Shown: in pieces, positions 1 through 9,973 of the stretch | How the letters are laid out: each line of letters opens with the position of its first letter | Position numbering within the stretch: position 1 is the first letter of the stretch | NCBI GenBank assembly: GCA_902535155.1 | Contig: CACASB010000009.1 | Location: forward strand, 1 to 36,083 | DNA: 36,083 nt | Direction: 5' to 3' | Origin: an uncultured Pelagibacteraceae bacterium | Lineage (GTDB): Bacteria; Pseudomonadota; Alphaproteobacteria; Pelagibacterales; Pelagibacteraceae | Translations under genes and position numbers: made by a program | Notes under the pieces: generated by a model | The model's database searches: none | Seen by the model: the letters and a program-made list of their open reading frames with translations, nothing else | Told to the model about the DNA's origin: nothing

Positions 1-1408
1 CTGGATGTTCTAAATATTTTGAAGTTCTTAATAAGTCTTTTGGAAGATTAGGTAAACTTACAGATGGATCCTCTTTTTTGATTGATTCTGCAGCATTAAA
101 AATTTTTAATAGTTGATTTACTCTATAAACATTTTTTCTTTCATCAAAAGAAACAGCAAGCATTTCTGAATTTACTTTTCTTATATTAACTTTTTGATTT
201 AAAGCATTTTTAAAAATTTGATCAGTCTTTTCTTTAGTAATAATTGTGACAGTATCAAAAAAATAATTAGAATAAAGTTCATATCCAGATTGTTTTATTT
301 TATCAGCAAAACTCTTTGCTAGTTGAGAGACTCTTTCGGAAATATTCTTAATTCCATCTGGGCCATGATAAATAGAATATGCTGCTGAAACAATTGCTAA
401 TAGAGCTTGGGCAGTGCAAATATTACTTGTAGCCTTGTCTCTTCTGATGTGTTGCTCTCTAGTTTGTAAGGATAATCTATATGCCTTATTACCATGTCTA
501 TCAACTGATACACCAACAATTCTTCCTGGCATTGACCTTTTATACTCATCTTTTGTTGCAAAAAAAGCTGCGTGTGGACCTCCATAACCCATTGGAATAC
601 CAAATCTTTGGGAGCTTCCAACTGCTATATCGGCACCGAGTTCTCTTGGTGTTTTTAATTTTGCCAATGCTAAAAGATCACAGGCTAATACAGCCTTCCC
701 ATTCTTTTTGTGAATTTTGCTGATTGCTTCACTTGGGTCCTTAATATCTCCTAAAGTTCCGGGATATTGTAAAATTCCACAAACTAAATCTTCTTTTAAC
801 TGGTCTAAAACTTCATCTTCATTACCAACCAAAACTTTTAAACCTATTGGTTCAGCTCTAGTTTGAATTACATTTATTGTTTGTGGATGACAGTCCTCAG
901 ATACAAAAACTAAGTTACTGTCTTTTTTATTCAATCTGTGGCTTAAACCCATGGCTTCTGCTGCTGCTGTACCCTCATCTAATAAAGAGGCATTGGCAAT
1001 ATCCATTCCTGTAAAGTCAACGATCATTTGTTGAAAGTTCAATAACATCTCAAGTCTTCCTTGAGCTACCTCTGGCTGATAAGGTGTGTATGAAGTATAC
1101 CAACCTGGATTTTCTAATATATTTCTCAAAATTACGTAAGGTGTATACGTTCCATAATAACCCATACCTATAAAATTAGAGTAAACTTGATTTTTTTTAG
1201 AAATTGCTCTCAATTTTCTTAACGCTTCGTATTCCGAATTTGACTCACCAATATTTAGTTCGCCTCTAAACTTTATTTTTTCTGGAACAGTGTTGTCAAT
1301 CAAATCATCAAGTGATTGATAATTTAATTCTTTTAACATTTTTGATTGGTCTTTTTTAGAAGGACCAATGTGTCTTTTTAAAAAATCTTTTTCTGAGTTT
1401 GGTAACAT
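1..1408 (-). CDS. gcvP: Glycine dehydrogenase (decarboxylating), P-protein, N-terminal part; runs off the left edge
   Basis: Minus-strand translation from ATG at 1408: [45 protein letters not shown]...ENPGWYTSYTPYQPEVAQGRLEMLLNFQQMIVDFTGMDIANASLLDEGTAAAEAM..., a typical GcvP N-terminus. Frame stays open to the window edge. Overlaps the gcvH stop (TAATG). Confidence 0.96.
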   Translation of the reverse strand, partial: MLPNSEKDFLKRHIGPSKKDQSKMLKELNYQSLDDLIDNTVPEKIKFRGELNIGESNSEYEALRKLRAISKKNQVYSNFIGMGYYGTYTPYVILRNILENPGWYTSYTPYQPEVAQGRLEMLLNFQQMIVDFTGMDIANASLLDEGTAAAEAMGLSHRLNKKDSNLVFVSEDCHPQTINVIQTRAEPIGLKVLVGNEDEVLDQLKEDLVCGILQYPGTLGDIKDPSEAISKIHKKNGKAVLACDLLALAKLKTPRELGADIAVGSSQRFGIPMGYGGPHAAFFATKDEYKRSMPGRIVGVSVDRHGNKAYRLSLQTREQHIRRDKATSNICTAQALLAIVSAAYSIYHGPDGIKNISERVSQLAKSFADKIKQSGYELYSNYFFDTVTIITKEKTDQIFKNALNQKVNIRKVNSEMLAVSFDERKNVYRVNQLLKIFNAAESIKKEDPSVSLPNLPKDLLRTSKYLEHP

Positions 1409-1788
1409 TATGTTGAGCTCTCCTTTGCAAATTTATCGTATTCTTCTTTGTTCATTAAACTATCTATTTCTGATTTATCCTTTAACTTAAGCTTAAAAAA
1501 CCAAGCTTCACCTTCTGGATCTTGATTAATTTTAGATGGATCGTCAACAATTGATTGATTTGTGTCTGTAATTTCTCCACTTACAGGTGTGTAAACATCG
1601 CTTGCAGCTTTAGTTGACTCTACAACACCAGCTGTACCATCTTTAGTAACACTTGATCCTTTCTCAGGCAATTCTGCAAATACAATATCGCCTAGCATCT
1701 CAGTTGCATGTTGAGTTATTCCTATAGTTGCTATATCTCCGTCTACTTTAATCCATTCATGTTCTTTTGAGTATTTTACATCAGACAT
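1408..1788 (-). CDS. gcvH: Glycine cleavage system H protein
   Basis: 126 aa; [42 protein letters not shown]...[19 protein letters not shown]: lipoyl-domain signature with the lipoylated ESTKA lysine. Confidence 0.98.
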   Translation of the reverse strand: MSDVKYSKEHEWIKVDGDIATIGITQHATEMLGDIVFAELPEKGSSVTKDGTAGVVESTKAASDVYTPVSGEITDTNQSIVDDPSKINQDPEGEAWFFKLKLKDKSEIDSLMNKEEYDKFAKESST

Positions 1789-2884
1789 TTATTGATCCTT
1801 TCACATAACTTTTTTTATAAAAAGGTAATTTGCAAACATTTGCAGAAATTTTTTTTCCTCTGACTTCTAAAAATATTTCTGTATCATTTTTTGAAAATTC
1901 ATTTGAAACATATCCCATAGCAATTGGAGCCTTTACACTTGGTCCAAATGTGCCACTCGTAATTGTTCCAATTTCATTGTTTGATTTGTCAAAAATTTTA
2001 GTAAATTCCCTGGCTATAATTTTTGAATTTGGCTTTATACCAACTCTTATTTTTTTAACACCTTCATTTAGTTGACTTTTAATTTTTTTAGCTCCTGGAA
2101 AATTCTCGTTAACTCTATTTTTTGAAATTGCCCATTTAAGATTGGCTTCAATTGGACTAGTTTCTTCATTTATGTCATGACCATATAAGCAAAGTCCAGC
2201 CTCTAGTCTAAGTGTATCCCTCGCACCAAGCCCAATTAAATTAGAACCTAAGTCTAATAATCTATTTACTAGATCATTTACCTTTTGATTTGATATTGAA
2301 ATTTCAAATCCATCTTCACCAGTATAACCCGATCTTGTTACAAAAATTTCTTCATTATCGTAATCAAATACATTTCCATACATAAAATTTAAACTAGAAA
2401 CATTTTTTACAACTTTTTCTAATATATCTTTAGACTCGGGTCCTTGAATTGCAATTAATGAGGCATCTTCATTTAATTCTAAAGAGTTATCTTTTAATCT
2501 TGACTTTATTATTTTGAGATCATTGTGTTTACAAGCTGCATTTAATATAATTATAAATCCATCTTTCAGCTTAGTTAAAATTAAATCATCATAAATACCA
2601 CCATTCTCTTTCAACAGAAAAGAATATTTGCTTTGATTAATATTTAATTTTTTCAAATCTGTCGGAAAAATATTTTGTAACTTTTCAGTTAGGTCATCGC
2701 CTCCTTTTAAAAATAGTTGACCCATGTGAGAAACATCAAAAATACCAGACTTTGTCCTTGTTAAATTATGTTCGTTAATTATGCCGCTTGAATATTGTAT
2801 AGGCATTTCATAACCTGCAAATTTAACAAATTTAGCGCCATTTATTTTGTGTAAATTATAAAGCTGTGTTTTTGTTACATTCAT
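1781..2884 (-). CDS. gcvT: Glycine cleavage system T protein (aminomethyltransferase)
   Basis: 367 aa; [39 protein letters not shown] ... [12 protein letters not shown] ... [21 protein letters not shown] motifs; follows the riboswitch and overlaps gcvH by 8 bp. Confidence 0.97.
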   Translation of the reverse strand: MNVTKTQLYNLHKINGAKFVKFAGYEMPIQYSSGIINEHNLTRTKSGIFDVSHMGQLFLKGGDDLTEKLQNIFPTDLKKLNINQSKYSFLLKENGGIYDDLILTKLKDGFIIILNAACKHNDLKIIKSRLKDNSLELNEDASLIAIQGPESKDILEKVVKNVSSLNFMYGNVFDYDNEEIFVTRSGYTGEDGFEISISNQKVNDLVNRLLDLGSNLIGLGARDTLRLEAGLCLYGHDINEETSPIEANLKWAISKNRVNENFPGAKKIKSQLNEGVKKIRVGIKPNSKIIAREFTKIFDKSNNEIGTITSGTFGPSVKAPIAMGYVSNEFSKNDTEIFLEVRGKKISANVCKLPFYKKSYVKGSINV

Positions 2885-2895
2885 ATTAACTCTTT

Positions 2896-3048
2896 CTAAC
2901 CCCCTCTGTCGGTGTGCCTGAGAGATTTTGGCTCCTTCGGCGAGAATTTATCTCTTTCCAGAGTTAATATGTACGGTCCTTTTGCCTGAGAGTTTCCGGG
3001 GTGGTTGCTCCTTCGGCGCTACAAATACGTAGTCTCTCCCGTATATTA
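2896..3048 (-). promoter_or_regulatory. Tandem (two-aptamer) glycine riboswitch upstream of gcvT
   Basis: Minus strand reads GGGAGAGACTACGTATTTGTAGCGCCGAAGGAGCAACCACCCCGGAAACTCTCAGGCAAAAGGACCGT (aptamer 1), then CTCTGGAAAGAGATAAATTCTCGCCGAAGGAGCCAAAATCTCTCAGGCACACCGACAGAG (aptamer 2). Both carry the GCCGAAGGAGC and CTCTCAGGCA glycine-riboswitch signatures. Confidence 0.95.
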
Positions 3049-3143
3049 TTTAATAGCATATAAATTTATAAAAAGATACATAAAAAATACAATAGAACCT
3101 ACATAAATAAGGTTATTGATTGCAGGATTAATAATAATAAATT

Positions 3144-3638
3144 TTATTCATCTATGAAATTAAAGTTTATTACAACCCTTCTAAGCGAATCTGTACAATC
3201 TACTCCACAATGTAAGGTTCTACCATCAAATACTACTGCTCTATTTGCTTTACTTTCAACTTTTTTACCATTTTCGAACACAGTAGAACCGTTATTTGTA
3301 TTACAATAAAAAACTGCAGTCTTAAATTTTTCTTCATCTTTTCTAGTAACATCTATATGCATTTCAGACTCAATATTTTCTTTTTTTTTGAATGTTTTGT
3401 TAGCTTTAATTCTGATAACTTTTTTCATATTTAGCTTGCTTATAAAAGGATCCAAAATAGTTGCAAATTTAGATACAACCTTACCTGATAAAATAAAATT
3501 ATGGCAAAACTGAAAATTTCCATCTCCAGAGTGAACTTTATCAGGGAGGAAATACCATGGAAATTCAGGACCCATTAATATGTCATTTAATTTTTTAAAT
3601 TCCTCTGGACTTAAAAGATTATCAACCACTTTTACCAT
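3144..3638 (-). CDS. Small 2-oxoglutarate/Fe(II)-dependent oxygenase family protein
   Basis: 164 aa; HxD motif (EMHIDVTRK) and distal His...Arg (LHCGVDCTDSLRRVVINFNF) in a jelly-roll-like context. Confidence 0.7.
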   Translation of the reverse strand: MVKVVDNLLSPEEFKKLNDILMGPEFPWYFLPDKVHSGDGNFQFCHNFILSGKVVSKFATILDPFISKLNMKKVIRIKANKTFKKKENIESEMHIDVTRKDEEKFKTAVFYCNTNNGSTVFENGKKVESKANRAVVFDGRTLHCGVDCTDSLRRVVINFNFIDE

Positions 3639-3675
3639 AGTCTAATTTTAGAATTTATTTTTAGGAAGTCAATTT

Positions 3676-4557
3676 TTAAACTACCTGTGAATTGTCCTTT
3701 TTTTTCACAAACAAGAATTGTAACAAAACTGCAAATATAATTACACTTCCTCCAATTAGCACAGTCATTGGAGGATCTTCGTTAACAAACATCCATGCCC
3801 ACAAGGGGCCTAGAACAGCCTCGGTAATCATGATTATTCCTACTACTGCTGAGGGGGTATTTCTTGCACCTATTGTGATAAATATGAAACCAAAACCTAA
3901 TTGAAAAAAACCTGCTAAAAAACCTAAAAAAATATCATGATATGAAATATTAATTTTGCCAGCTATTAAATACCCAACAATCAATGCAACTATACCTGCT
4001 ATCAACTGTAATGGAATCATGTCTACATTTGGGTATTTACGAATAATTAAAATCAAAATAGCAAAAGATATTGGCATTATAAAAGCAGCCAGGTTGCCTG
4101 TCATCTGGCCTGTTGATAATGAAGAGCCAATCATTAAAATTACACCTGATATTGCTAAGAATATTGAAATTATTGTTATTTTAGAAATTTTCTCTTTAAG
4201 AAAAATATAACCAAATATCGCTAAAAATATAATTTGGGTTTGAATTATAAAATTTGTGTTTGCAACGGTTGTGTTATACATAGCAAACACATATCCACAA
4301 AATCCAGATGATAGAACTATTCCACCAATTAATCCAGGTAAGCCTGATTTTTTAAAAGCATATAAAACTTTTGTTTTGTAAGTTAAAAGTAAAAATATTG
4401 TTACAATAAATATAAAAAATAAAGACCTCCAAAACAAAATTTGCCAAAGTGTTGCTCCTTCAAATGATTTTACAATAAGTCCTCCAAAACTTAGACTGCA
4501 TGCTCCCAAAAATACTAAAAGCGGACCGGGTATTTTATTTATAAAATTCATGATCAC
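3676..4557 (-). CDS. EamA/DMT-family transporter
   Basis: 293 aa, about 10 hydrophobic helices, two EamA-like halves ([30 protein letters not shown]...; [18 protein letters not shown]), basic C-terminus. Confidence 0.85.
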   Translation of the reverse strand: MIMNFINKIPGPLLVFLGACSLSFGGLIVKSFEGATLWQILFWRSLFFIFIVTIFLLLTYKTKVLYAFKKSGLPGLIGGIVLSSGFCGYVFAMYNTTVANTNFIIQTQIIFLAIFGYIFLKEKISKITIISIFLAISGVILMIGSSLSTGQMTGNLAAFIMPISFAILILIIRKYPNVDMIPLQLIAGIVALIVGYLIAGKINISYHDIFLGFLAGFFQLGFGFIFITIGARNTPSAVVGIIMITEAVLGPLWAWMFVNEDPPMTVLIGGSVIIFAVLLQFLFVKKKDNSQVV

Positions 4558-6125
4558 TCCAATTCGATGGTGCTTGGAGGTTTTGAGGTTACATCGTAAA
4601 CTACTCTATTTATGCCTTGGATATTGTTGATGATTTTGTTCGATACATTTTGCATAAACTTTTTTGTAAAGTCAAAATAATCAGCAGTCATCCCATCAGA
4701 CGATGTTATTGCTCTTAAAAGACAAATGTATTCATAGGTTCTATTGTCACCCATAACTCCTACAGTTTTTACAGGTAATAAAGCAGCATAAGCTTGCCAG
4801 ATTTTATTATATAAATTTTCTTTTTTTAATTCACTAATGAAATAATCATCAGCCTCTTTCAAAATTTTTATTTTTTCTTTTGTGATAATCCCGGGCATTC
4901 TAATTGCTAATCCTGGACCAGGAAAAGGATGTCGGGAGATAATTTGTCGAGATAGTTTTAATTCTAGCCCTAGTTTTCTCACTTCGTCTTTGAATAAAAG
5001 TCTAAGAGGCTCAACTAATTTTAATTTCATTTTTTTTGGCAAGCCTCCGACGTTATGATGTGATTTTATTTTAGATGTTTGAGAACCAGTTACAGATTTG
5101 CTTTCAATTAAATCGGGATATAATGTGCCTTGAGCTAAAAATTCAACATTTTTAATTTTTTTTGCATACTTTTCAAATATCTTAATAAATAGATTACCAA
5201 TAATTTTTCTTTTTCTTTCTGGGTCTGAAATATTTTTTAGTTTACCTAAAAACTGTTTTTCAGCATTCACATATATTAGGTCAATTTTTAATTTTTTTTT
5301 AAAAGTATTAACTACTTGTTTTTCCTCGTTTTTTCTTAAAAGCCCTGTATTTACAAATATACATTTTAATTGTTTTCCAACGGATTTGTTCAAAAGTTGT
5401 GCAACTACACTACTATCAACACCTCCTGACAAAGCACAAATTATTTTTTTCTTACCGACCTGATTTTTAACATTATTTATAAGTGTATTTTTTTGGTGTG
5501 TTGGAGACCAATTTTTTTTTGCTTTACAGATTTTGAAAACAAAGTTTTTAAGCAAGATCTTTCCTTTAATAGTATGTGTAACTTCTGGGTGAAACTGAAC
5601 TCCAAACCTTTTTAACTTAAAGTTTTCAATAATTGTAAATTTCGATTCTTTTGTTGATGCAATTTTTTTAAAATTTTTAGGTATTTTAGTCACGTGATCA
5701 GCATGACTCATCCAAACATGATTCATATTTTTTTTATTAAAAAAATTTTTAGTCAGCAAAGAATTTTTTGTTTTTTTAATACTTGCAAAGCCAAATTCCC
5801 TTGTTTTTGAGCTTTTTACTTTACCTCCGTAAAATTTAGATATCATTTGATGGCCGAAACATATTCCTAAAATTGGGCAGGTAAGATTAAAAATATTTTT
5901 ATTGAACTTAATTTTTTTGTCTTGATATACGTTTAAAGGACCTCCAGATAGAATTATACCAAACAAATCCTTTTGATTTAATGTTCTCAAATCTTTGTGA
6001 CTAACAATTTCAGAAAAAACTCCTATTTCCCTTATTCTTCTAGCGATTAGTTGAGTAAACTGTGAGCCAAAATCAATTATAAGAATTTTTTTAAGCTTAG
6101 TTGGTCTTTTCATCGTTTGCTTCAA
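4554..6125 (-). CDS. guaA: GMP synthase (glutamine-hydrolysing)
   Basis: 523 aa; [29 protein letters not shown] (GATase Cys), [11 protein letters not shown]-loop, C-terminal [17 protein letters not shown]. Real start may be the second Met (MKRPTK, 6113). Confidence 0.98.
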   Translation of the reverse strand: MKQTMKRPTKLKKILIIDFGSQFTQLIARRIREIGVFSEIVSHKDLRTLNQKDLFGIILSGGPLNVYQDKKIKFNKNIFNLTCPILGICFGHQMISKFYGGKVKSSKTREFGFASIKKTKNSLLTKNFFNKKNMNHVWMSHADHVTKIPKNFKKIASTKESKFTIIENFKLKRFGVQFHPEVTHTIKGKILLKNFVFKICKAKKNWSPTHQKNTLINNVKNQVGKKKIICALSGGVDSSVVAQLLNKSVGKQLKCIFVNTGLLRKNEEKQVVNTFKKKLKIDLIYVNAEKQFLGKLKNISDPERKRKIIGNLFIKIFEKYAKKIKNVEFLAQGTLYPDLIESKSVTGSQTSKIKSHHNVGGLPKKMKLKLVEPLRLLFKDEVRKLGLELKLSRQIISRHPFPGPGLAIRMPGIITKEKIKILKEADDYFISELKKENLYNKIWQAYAALLPVKTVGVMGDNRTYEYICLLRAITSSDGMTADYFDFTKKFMQNVSNKIINNIQGINRVVYDVTSKPPSTIELE

Positions 6126-6540
6126 TATCTTGAAGAGACTTGCTTATTTCTGTTTTTTTGTTGCACATTGATTTACAAACATTAGAAAATCTGTTCATTA
6201 AAGTATTTGCTTTTTCAAAGTTAGATCTATCTATTTGAATATTAATTAACATATAAATTGCTTCCTCGTTATCTGGTTGTAGTAGAAGAGCGGTGTCTAG
6301 ATTTTTTTCTTCCTCTTCTTGATTTTCCTCACTTTTAAATATTTTTGCTAGATAAAGATAAGATTCTGCATTCTTTGGGTTAAAAACGATATTTCTTTGA
6401 AATAAAAACTTTGATTTTTCATAATCTTTTTTTTTAAATTTCTTTTTTGCTTCTTCAAATAATTTTTCCGATGAAATTGAATTCGTGGTTGTTAATAAAA
6501 TCAGTATTATGGGTAAAATAATTTTAATTAGATTTTTCAT
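6097..6540 (-). CDS. Short secreted/periplasmic TPR-repeat protein
   Basis: 147 aa; N-terminal signal-like [24 protein letters not shown], then TPR-like [32 protein letters not shown]...[25 protein letters not shown]. Overlaps guaA and abuts guaB. Confidence 0.75.
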   Translation of the reverse strand: MKNLIKIILPIILILLTTTNSISSEKLFEEAKKKFKKKDYEKSKFLFQRNIVFNPKNAESYLYLAKIFKSEENQEEEEKNLDTALLLQPDNEEAIYMLINIQIDRSNFEKANTLMNRFSNVCKSMCNKKTEISKSLQDIEANDEKTN

Positions 6541-7613
6541 AAATATTCACTATTTTTTTTTACTTCATCAATACTATGTACCATACTTTCATAAAATCCA
6601 GCTTTTGTAATTTTTACAAATCTAGCCTTTTTACTGAGTAATTTTATTTGTGGCGCACCTAAGTAACCCATTGATGATCTTAATCCACCTGTAAGTTTAT
6701 GAATAGTCTTACTAACATCACCTTTATATTTAATTAATCCCTCAACTCCTTCTGGTACATATTTTGATTTATCTTTTTGTTTTTTTTGAAAATATCTATC
6801 TGCAGAACCTTTGTTCATGGCACCCACAGATCCCATTCCTCTAAAAACTTTAAATAATTTACCTTTTTTTTTAATAATTTTTCCTGGCGCTTCTGATGTG
6901 CCAGCTAACATTGAGCCTACCATCACAGCATCAGCACCTGCAGCTAGCGCTTTTGCAATATCGCCAGAAAATTTAATACCACCATCAGAAATCATCTTTA
7001 CGTTTTTGTTCAACCCTTTTTTAACATCTAGTAAAGCACTTAACTGTGGAACACCTATTCCAGCGACAAGTCTTGTTGTGCAAATTGAGCCTGGTCCTAT
7101 GCCAACTTTTATTACATCAACACCAAGTTTGCATAAAAATTTTGCTGCTTCTGCTGTTGCTATATTACCAGCGCAAAGTGCGGTTTTTTTTGACTTAATT
7201 TTTTTTATTTTTAATATTATGTCAGCAACCTTTTTGCTGTGTCCGTGAGCTGTATCTACAACAATTAAATCAACATCTTGTTTAATAATATTTTTTACTC
7301 TATTAAATTCACTTTCATTAGTTCCTACTGCAGCACCAACTTTTAAATTTTTAGATTTAACTTTTTTTATTTCACTAATTTGTTGGGCTATAGTTAAATT
7401 TCTATGAATAACACCAATTCCTCCCTCTTTGGCTACTGCAATTGCCATTTTTGATTCTGTTACTGTGTCCATTGCAGATGAAAGAATAGGAATATCTAGT
7501 TTTAATTGATTTGATAAATATGTCTTTGTGGATACTTCTGAAGGTAAGACCTTGGAATATTTTGGCGTTAGGGTAACATCATCAAAGGTAAGTGCTTCTT
7601 TTATAGGATCCAT
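6537..7613 (-). CDS. guaB: IMP dehydrogenase, short form apparently lacking CBS (Bateman) domains
   Basis: 358 aa; EALTFDDVTLTPKYSKVLPS, GVIHRNLTIAQQ joined directly to LKVGAAVGTNESEF, catalytic loop GIGPGSICTTR, DGGIKFSGDIAKALAAGADAVMVGSMLAGTSEAPG. Confidence 0.96.
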   Translation of the reverse strand: MDPIKEALTFDDVTLTPKYSKVLPSEVSTKTYLSNQLKLDIPILSSAMDTVTESKMAIAVAKEGGIGVIHRNLTIAQQISEIKKVKSKNLKVGAAVGTNESEFNRVKNIIKQDVDLIVVDTAHGHSKKVADIILKIKKIKSKKTALCAGNIATAEAAKFLCKLGVDVIKVGIGPGSICTTRLVAGIGVPQLSALLDVKKGLNKNVKMISDGGIKFSGDIAKALAAGADAVMVGSMLAGTSEAPGKIIKKKGKLFKVFRGMGSVGAMNKGSADRYFQKKQKDKSKYVPEGVEGLIKYKGDVSKTIHKLTGGLRSSMGYLGAPQIKLLSKKARFVKITKAGFYESMVHSIDEVKKNSEYL

Positions 7614-7650
7614 AACAATTTATATATGATTCTGTAAATTTTTAAAGTGT

Positions 7651-8262
7651 CTATCTGATTTTTTTACAAATAATAAAGCTCTCTTTTGAATCTTTTCGGC
7701 TAGAAGGTGGTTTGAAAATTTTGACCTCTTTAAAGTTTATTTTACAATTTTGAACGATTTCGTTAAAAGTCGATCCCATAAAAATTTTAGAAACGAAAGA
7801 TCCACTTTTTTTTAAATTTTTAACTGAAAAATTCATAGCATTAATACTTAATTCACCGGTGGATATTGCATCTAAGTCCTTATTTCCTGTAGTATTGACT
7901 GCCATATCAGATACTACTAAGTCCAATTTATCTTTAAAAAAATTGGTTAACTTTGATTGATTGTTTTCGTCCAAAAAATCTCCAATTAAATGTGAAACAT
8001 TAAAAATTTCTTTAACTTCTTTTAAATCTATTGATAAAATTTTTGAATTTTTTGATTTTTCAGAAAGATATTGCGACCAACTTCCTGGGGCTGAACCTAA
8101 ATCGACAATATTAATACCATTTTTAACTATTTTAAATTTTTCATCAATTTCTTTGAGTTTGTAGATGGCTCTTGATCTATACCCTTCTAGTTTTGATTTC
8201 CTAACATAAATATCTCTTCTTTGTTTATTGATCCAATTTTTGGAAATTTTGTTTTTTTTCAA
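7651..8262 (-). CDS. rlmE: 23S rRNA (uridine-2'-O)-methyltransferase, RlmE/FtsJ family
   Basis: 203 aa; YRSRAIYKLKEIDEKF...IVDLGSAPGSWSQYLSEK...LVVSDMAVNTTGNKDLD...SFVSKIFMGSTF...FKPPSSRKDSKESFIICKKIR; consistent with the K-D-K-E catalytic residues. Confidence 0.95.
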   Translation of the reverse strand: MKKNKISKNWINKQRRDIYVRKSKLEGYRSRAIYKLKEIDEKFKIVKNGINIVDLGSAPGSWSQYLSEKSKNSKILSIDLKEVKEIFNVSHLIGDFLDENNQSKLTNFFKDKLDLVVSDMAVNTTGNKDLDAISTGELSINAMNFSVKNLKKSGSFVSKIFMGSTFNEIVQNCKINFKEVKIFKPPSSRKDSKESFIICKKIR

Positions 8263-9173
8263 TTTTTTTCAAACCTTAAACTTTTAACAACAGTATTGTT
8301 CTCAAGTGATTTTATTTCAATTTTAACGCTATTATCTAGTCTCATGTCCTTGCCGTCTTTCCAGATACCAGCTGCTAAGTGCATAATTCCAATTTTATAA
8401 TTTGGTAAATATGGTTCGACAAATTCTTTTGTATTTTCATCAAATTTTGGTAAAAGATGACTGGTAATCCAATTACATCTTAGTGGCAAAAATTCTGTTT
8501 CTACATCATCAACATAAACACTTAAATTAATTGCCAAACCTTCCGAACCAAATATTTTTCCATGTTTGAGTGTTTCTTTTAGATTATTCTGCCAAATTTG
8601 CCAACAGGGCGAATTTTTTTCTAAAGAAAAGACTCCAATATTTATATGAGGAGCAAATGCAATTTTTCTTGCTTTGTCTATACTAATTTTTGATGATATT
8701 GCATGTTTAAAATTCTGCGACTTTATTATTGCTAATTTACCAAATAACCATTTTACTTTTGAAAGTATTCTATACCCCGGGCCTATAGATTGAGTTATGC
8801 CCAATTTACCTTTTTCACAAGCTTTCAAATAAAGCTCCACGGATTTCCAGTCATTTATCCAAGCATCACAGTCTATCCATAAATATTTTTTATAATTAGG
8901 AAAATATTTTGGTAGAAAAGCTCTAGATACTTGACTTTTTAACCACTCTTTTCCTCTTACTTTAATTTTTGAAACATCAATATCCCATTCGGCTTTCTTA
9001 ATTTCATCAACTTGATTTTTTATTTTATTTACTTGGGTTTGATTTAGACCGGCATCTAGTACACAAATTGCTATATTTTTACTTTCTGAAAATCTTTTTA
9101 TAGAATTAATTAACTCTAAAAGTAAATCGAAGTATTTTTCGTCTGCTAGGGTAACAATCGTATTTTCTTTCAT
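8259..9173 (-). CDS. Glycosyltransferase, GT8-like
   Basis: 304 aa; N-terminal IVTLADEKYFDLLLELINSIKRF, DxD motif (KKYLWIDCDAWINDW), IGIMHLAAG near the C-terminus. Confidence 0.65.
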   Translation of the reverse strand: MKENTIVTLADEKYFDLLLELINSIKRFSESKNIAICVLDAGLNQTQVNKIKNQVDEIKKAEWDIDVSKIKVRGKEWLKSQVSRAFLPKYFPNYKKYLWIDCDAWINDWKSVELYLKACEKGKLGITQSIGPGYRILSKVKWLFGKLAIIKSQNFKHAISSKISIDKARKIAFAPHINIGVFSLEKNSPCWQIWQNNLKETLKHGKIFGSEGLAINLSVYVDDVETEFLPLRCNWITSHLLPKFDENTKEFVEPYLPNYKIGIMHLAAGIWKDGKDMRLDNSVKIEIKSLENNTVVKSLRFEKN

Positions 9174-9970
9174 TAAAGGACGTCTTCGTGTTCCTCATTA
9201 TCGGTATTTTCGTTTCTAAATTTTTTATTTAAACTCTGAAAATGGTAAACGCTGAAAGGAATTAATATTAAGTATAATAAACTTGATACCACAATAACAT
9301 TATACGTATAAATTAAAAGAAGACCAAAAAATAAAACTACACTAAACAAAAGAAATATAGTTAATCTTCTCGGGACTGCAATTTTTTTAAAAGAATATGT
9401 TGGAACTTTGCTAATTAATAATACTGAAATCAGTATAAATAAGACTGGAACAAAATAACTATAATTTATATTGAAAAACTGTAATTCACTTTGACTATAT
9501 ATTAACGGCATCAAAACTAAAATACCTCCAGCTGGTGATGGAATCCCCTCAAAAAAACTATCTTTCCATGAAGATTGTGTTTCAGAATTCACGTTAAATC
9601 TTGCAAGTCTTAATGCTACGCATATCACATAAATTAAACATATTAACCATCCAACTCTACCAAGAGTATTTAATTGCCAAAAGTACATTATAAAAGCTGG
9701 AGCAACACCAAAACTTATAACGTCTGTTAAAGAATCTAGCTCTTTTCCAACCTTGGATGTTCCTTGAATTAATCTTGCAATTCTTCCATCTAAACCATCT
9801 ATTAAACCAGCAACAATTATACATATGATTGCTAAACCAAATCTTTCATCAAATGCAAATTTAATAGAAGTTAAACCAATGCATACACCCACTAAGGTGA
9901 ACATATTTGGTAATATTGTTCTTGTTTTTTTATTTGAAACCAGCTTAAATTTTTTATCAGATTGCTGCAT
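9173..9970 (-). CDS. pssA: CDP-diacylglycerol--serine O-phosphatidyltransferase
   Basis: 265 aa; CDP-alcohol phosphatidyltransferase motif DGLDGRIARLIQGTSKVGKELDSLTDVISFGVAPAF. Confidence 0.95.
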   Translation of the reverse strand: MQQSDKKFKLVSNKKTRTILPNMFTLVGVCIGLTSIKFAFDERFGLAIICIIVAGLIDGLDGRIARLIQGTSKVGKELDSLTDVISFGVAPAFIMYFWQLNTLGRVGWLICLIYVICVALRLARFNVNSETQSSWKDSFFEGIPSPAGGILVLMPLIYSQSELQFFNINYSYFVPVLFILISVLLISKVPTYSFKKIAVPRRLTIFLLFSVVLFFGLLLIYTYNVIVVSSLLYLILIPFSVYHFQSLNKKFRNENTDNEEHEDVL

Positions 9971-9973
9971 TAA

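Noticed and set aside
397-723. ORFs 397..621 (-) and 481..723 (+)
   Set aside because: Out of frame inside the intact gcvP reading frame; no recognisable domain.
1830-2075. 81-aa plus-strand ORF in gcvT
   Set aside because: Antisense to a confidently identified gene, no start-site context or domain.
6811-7248. 145-aa plus-strand ORF opposite guaB
   Set aside because: Antisense shadow of the conserved guaB codons.
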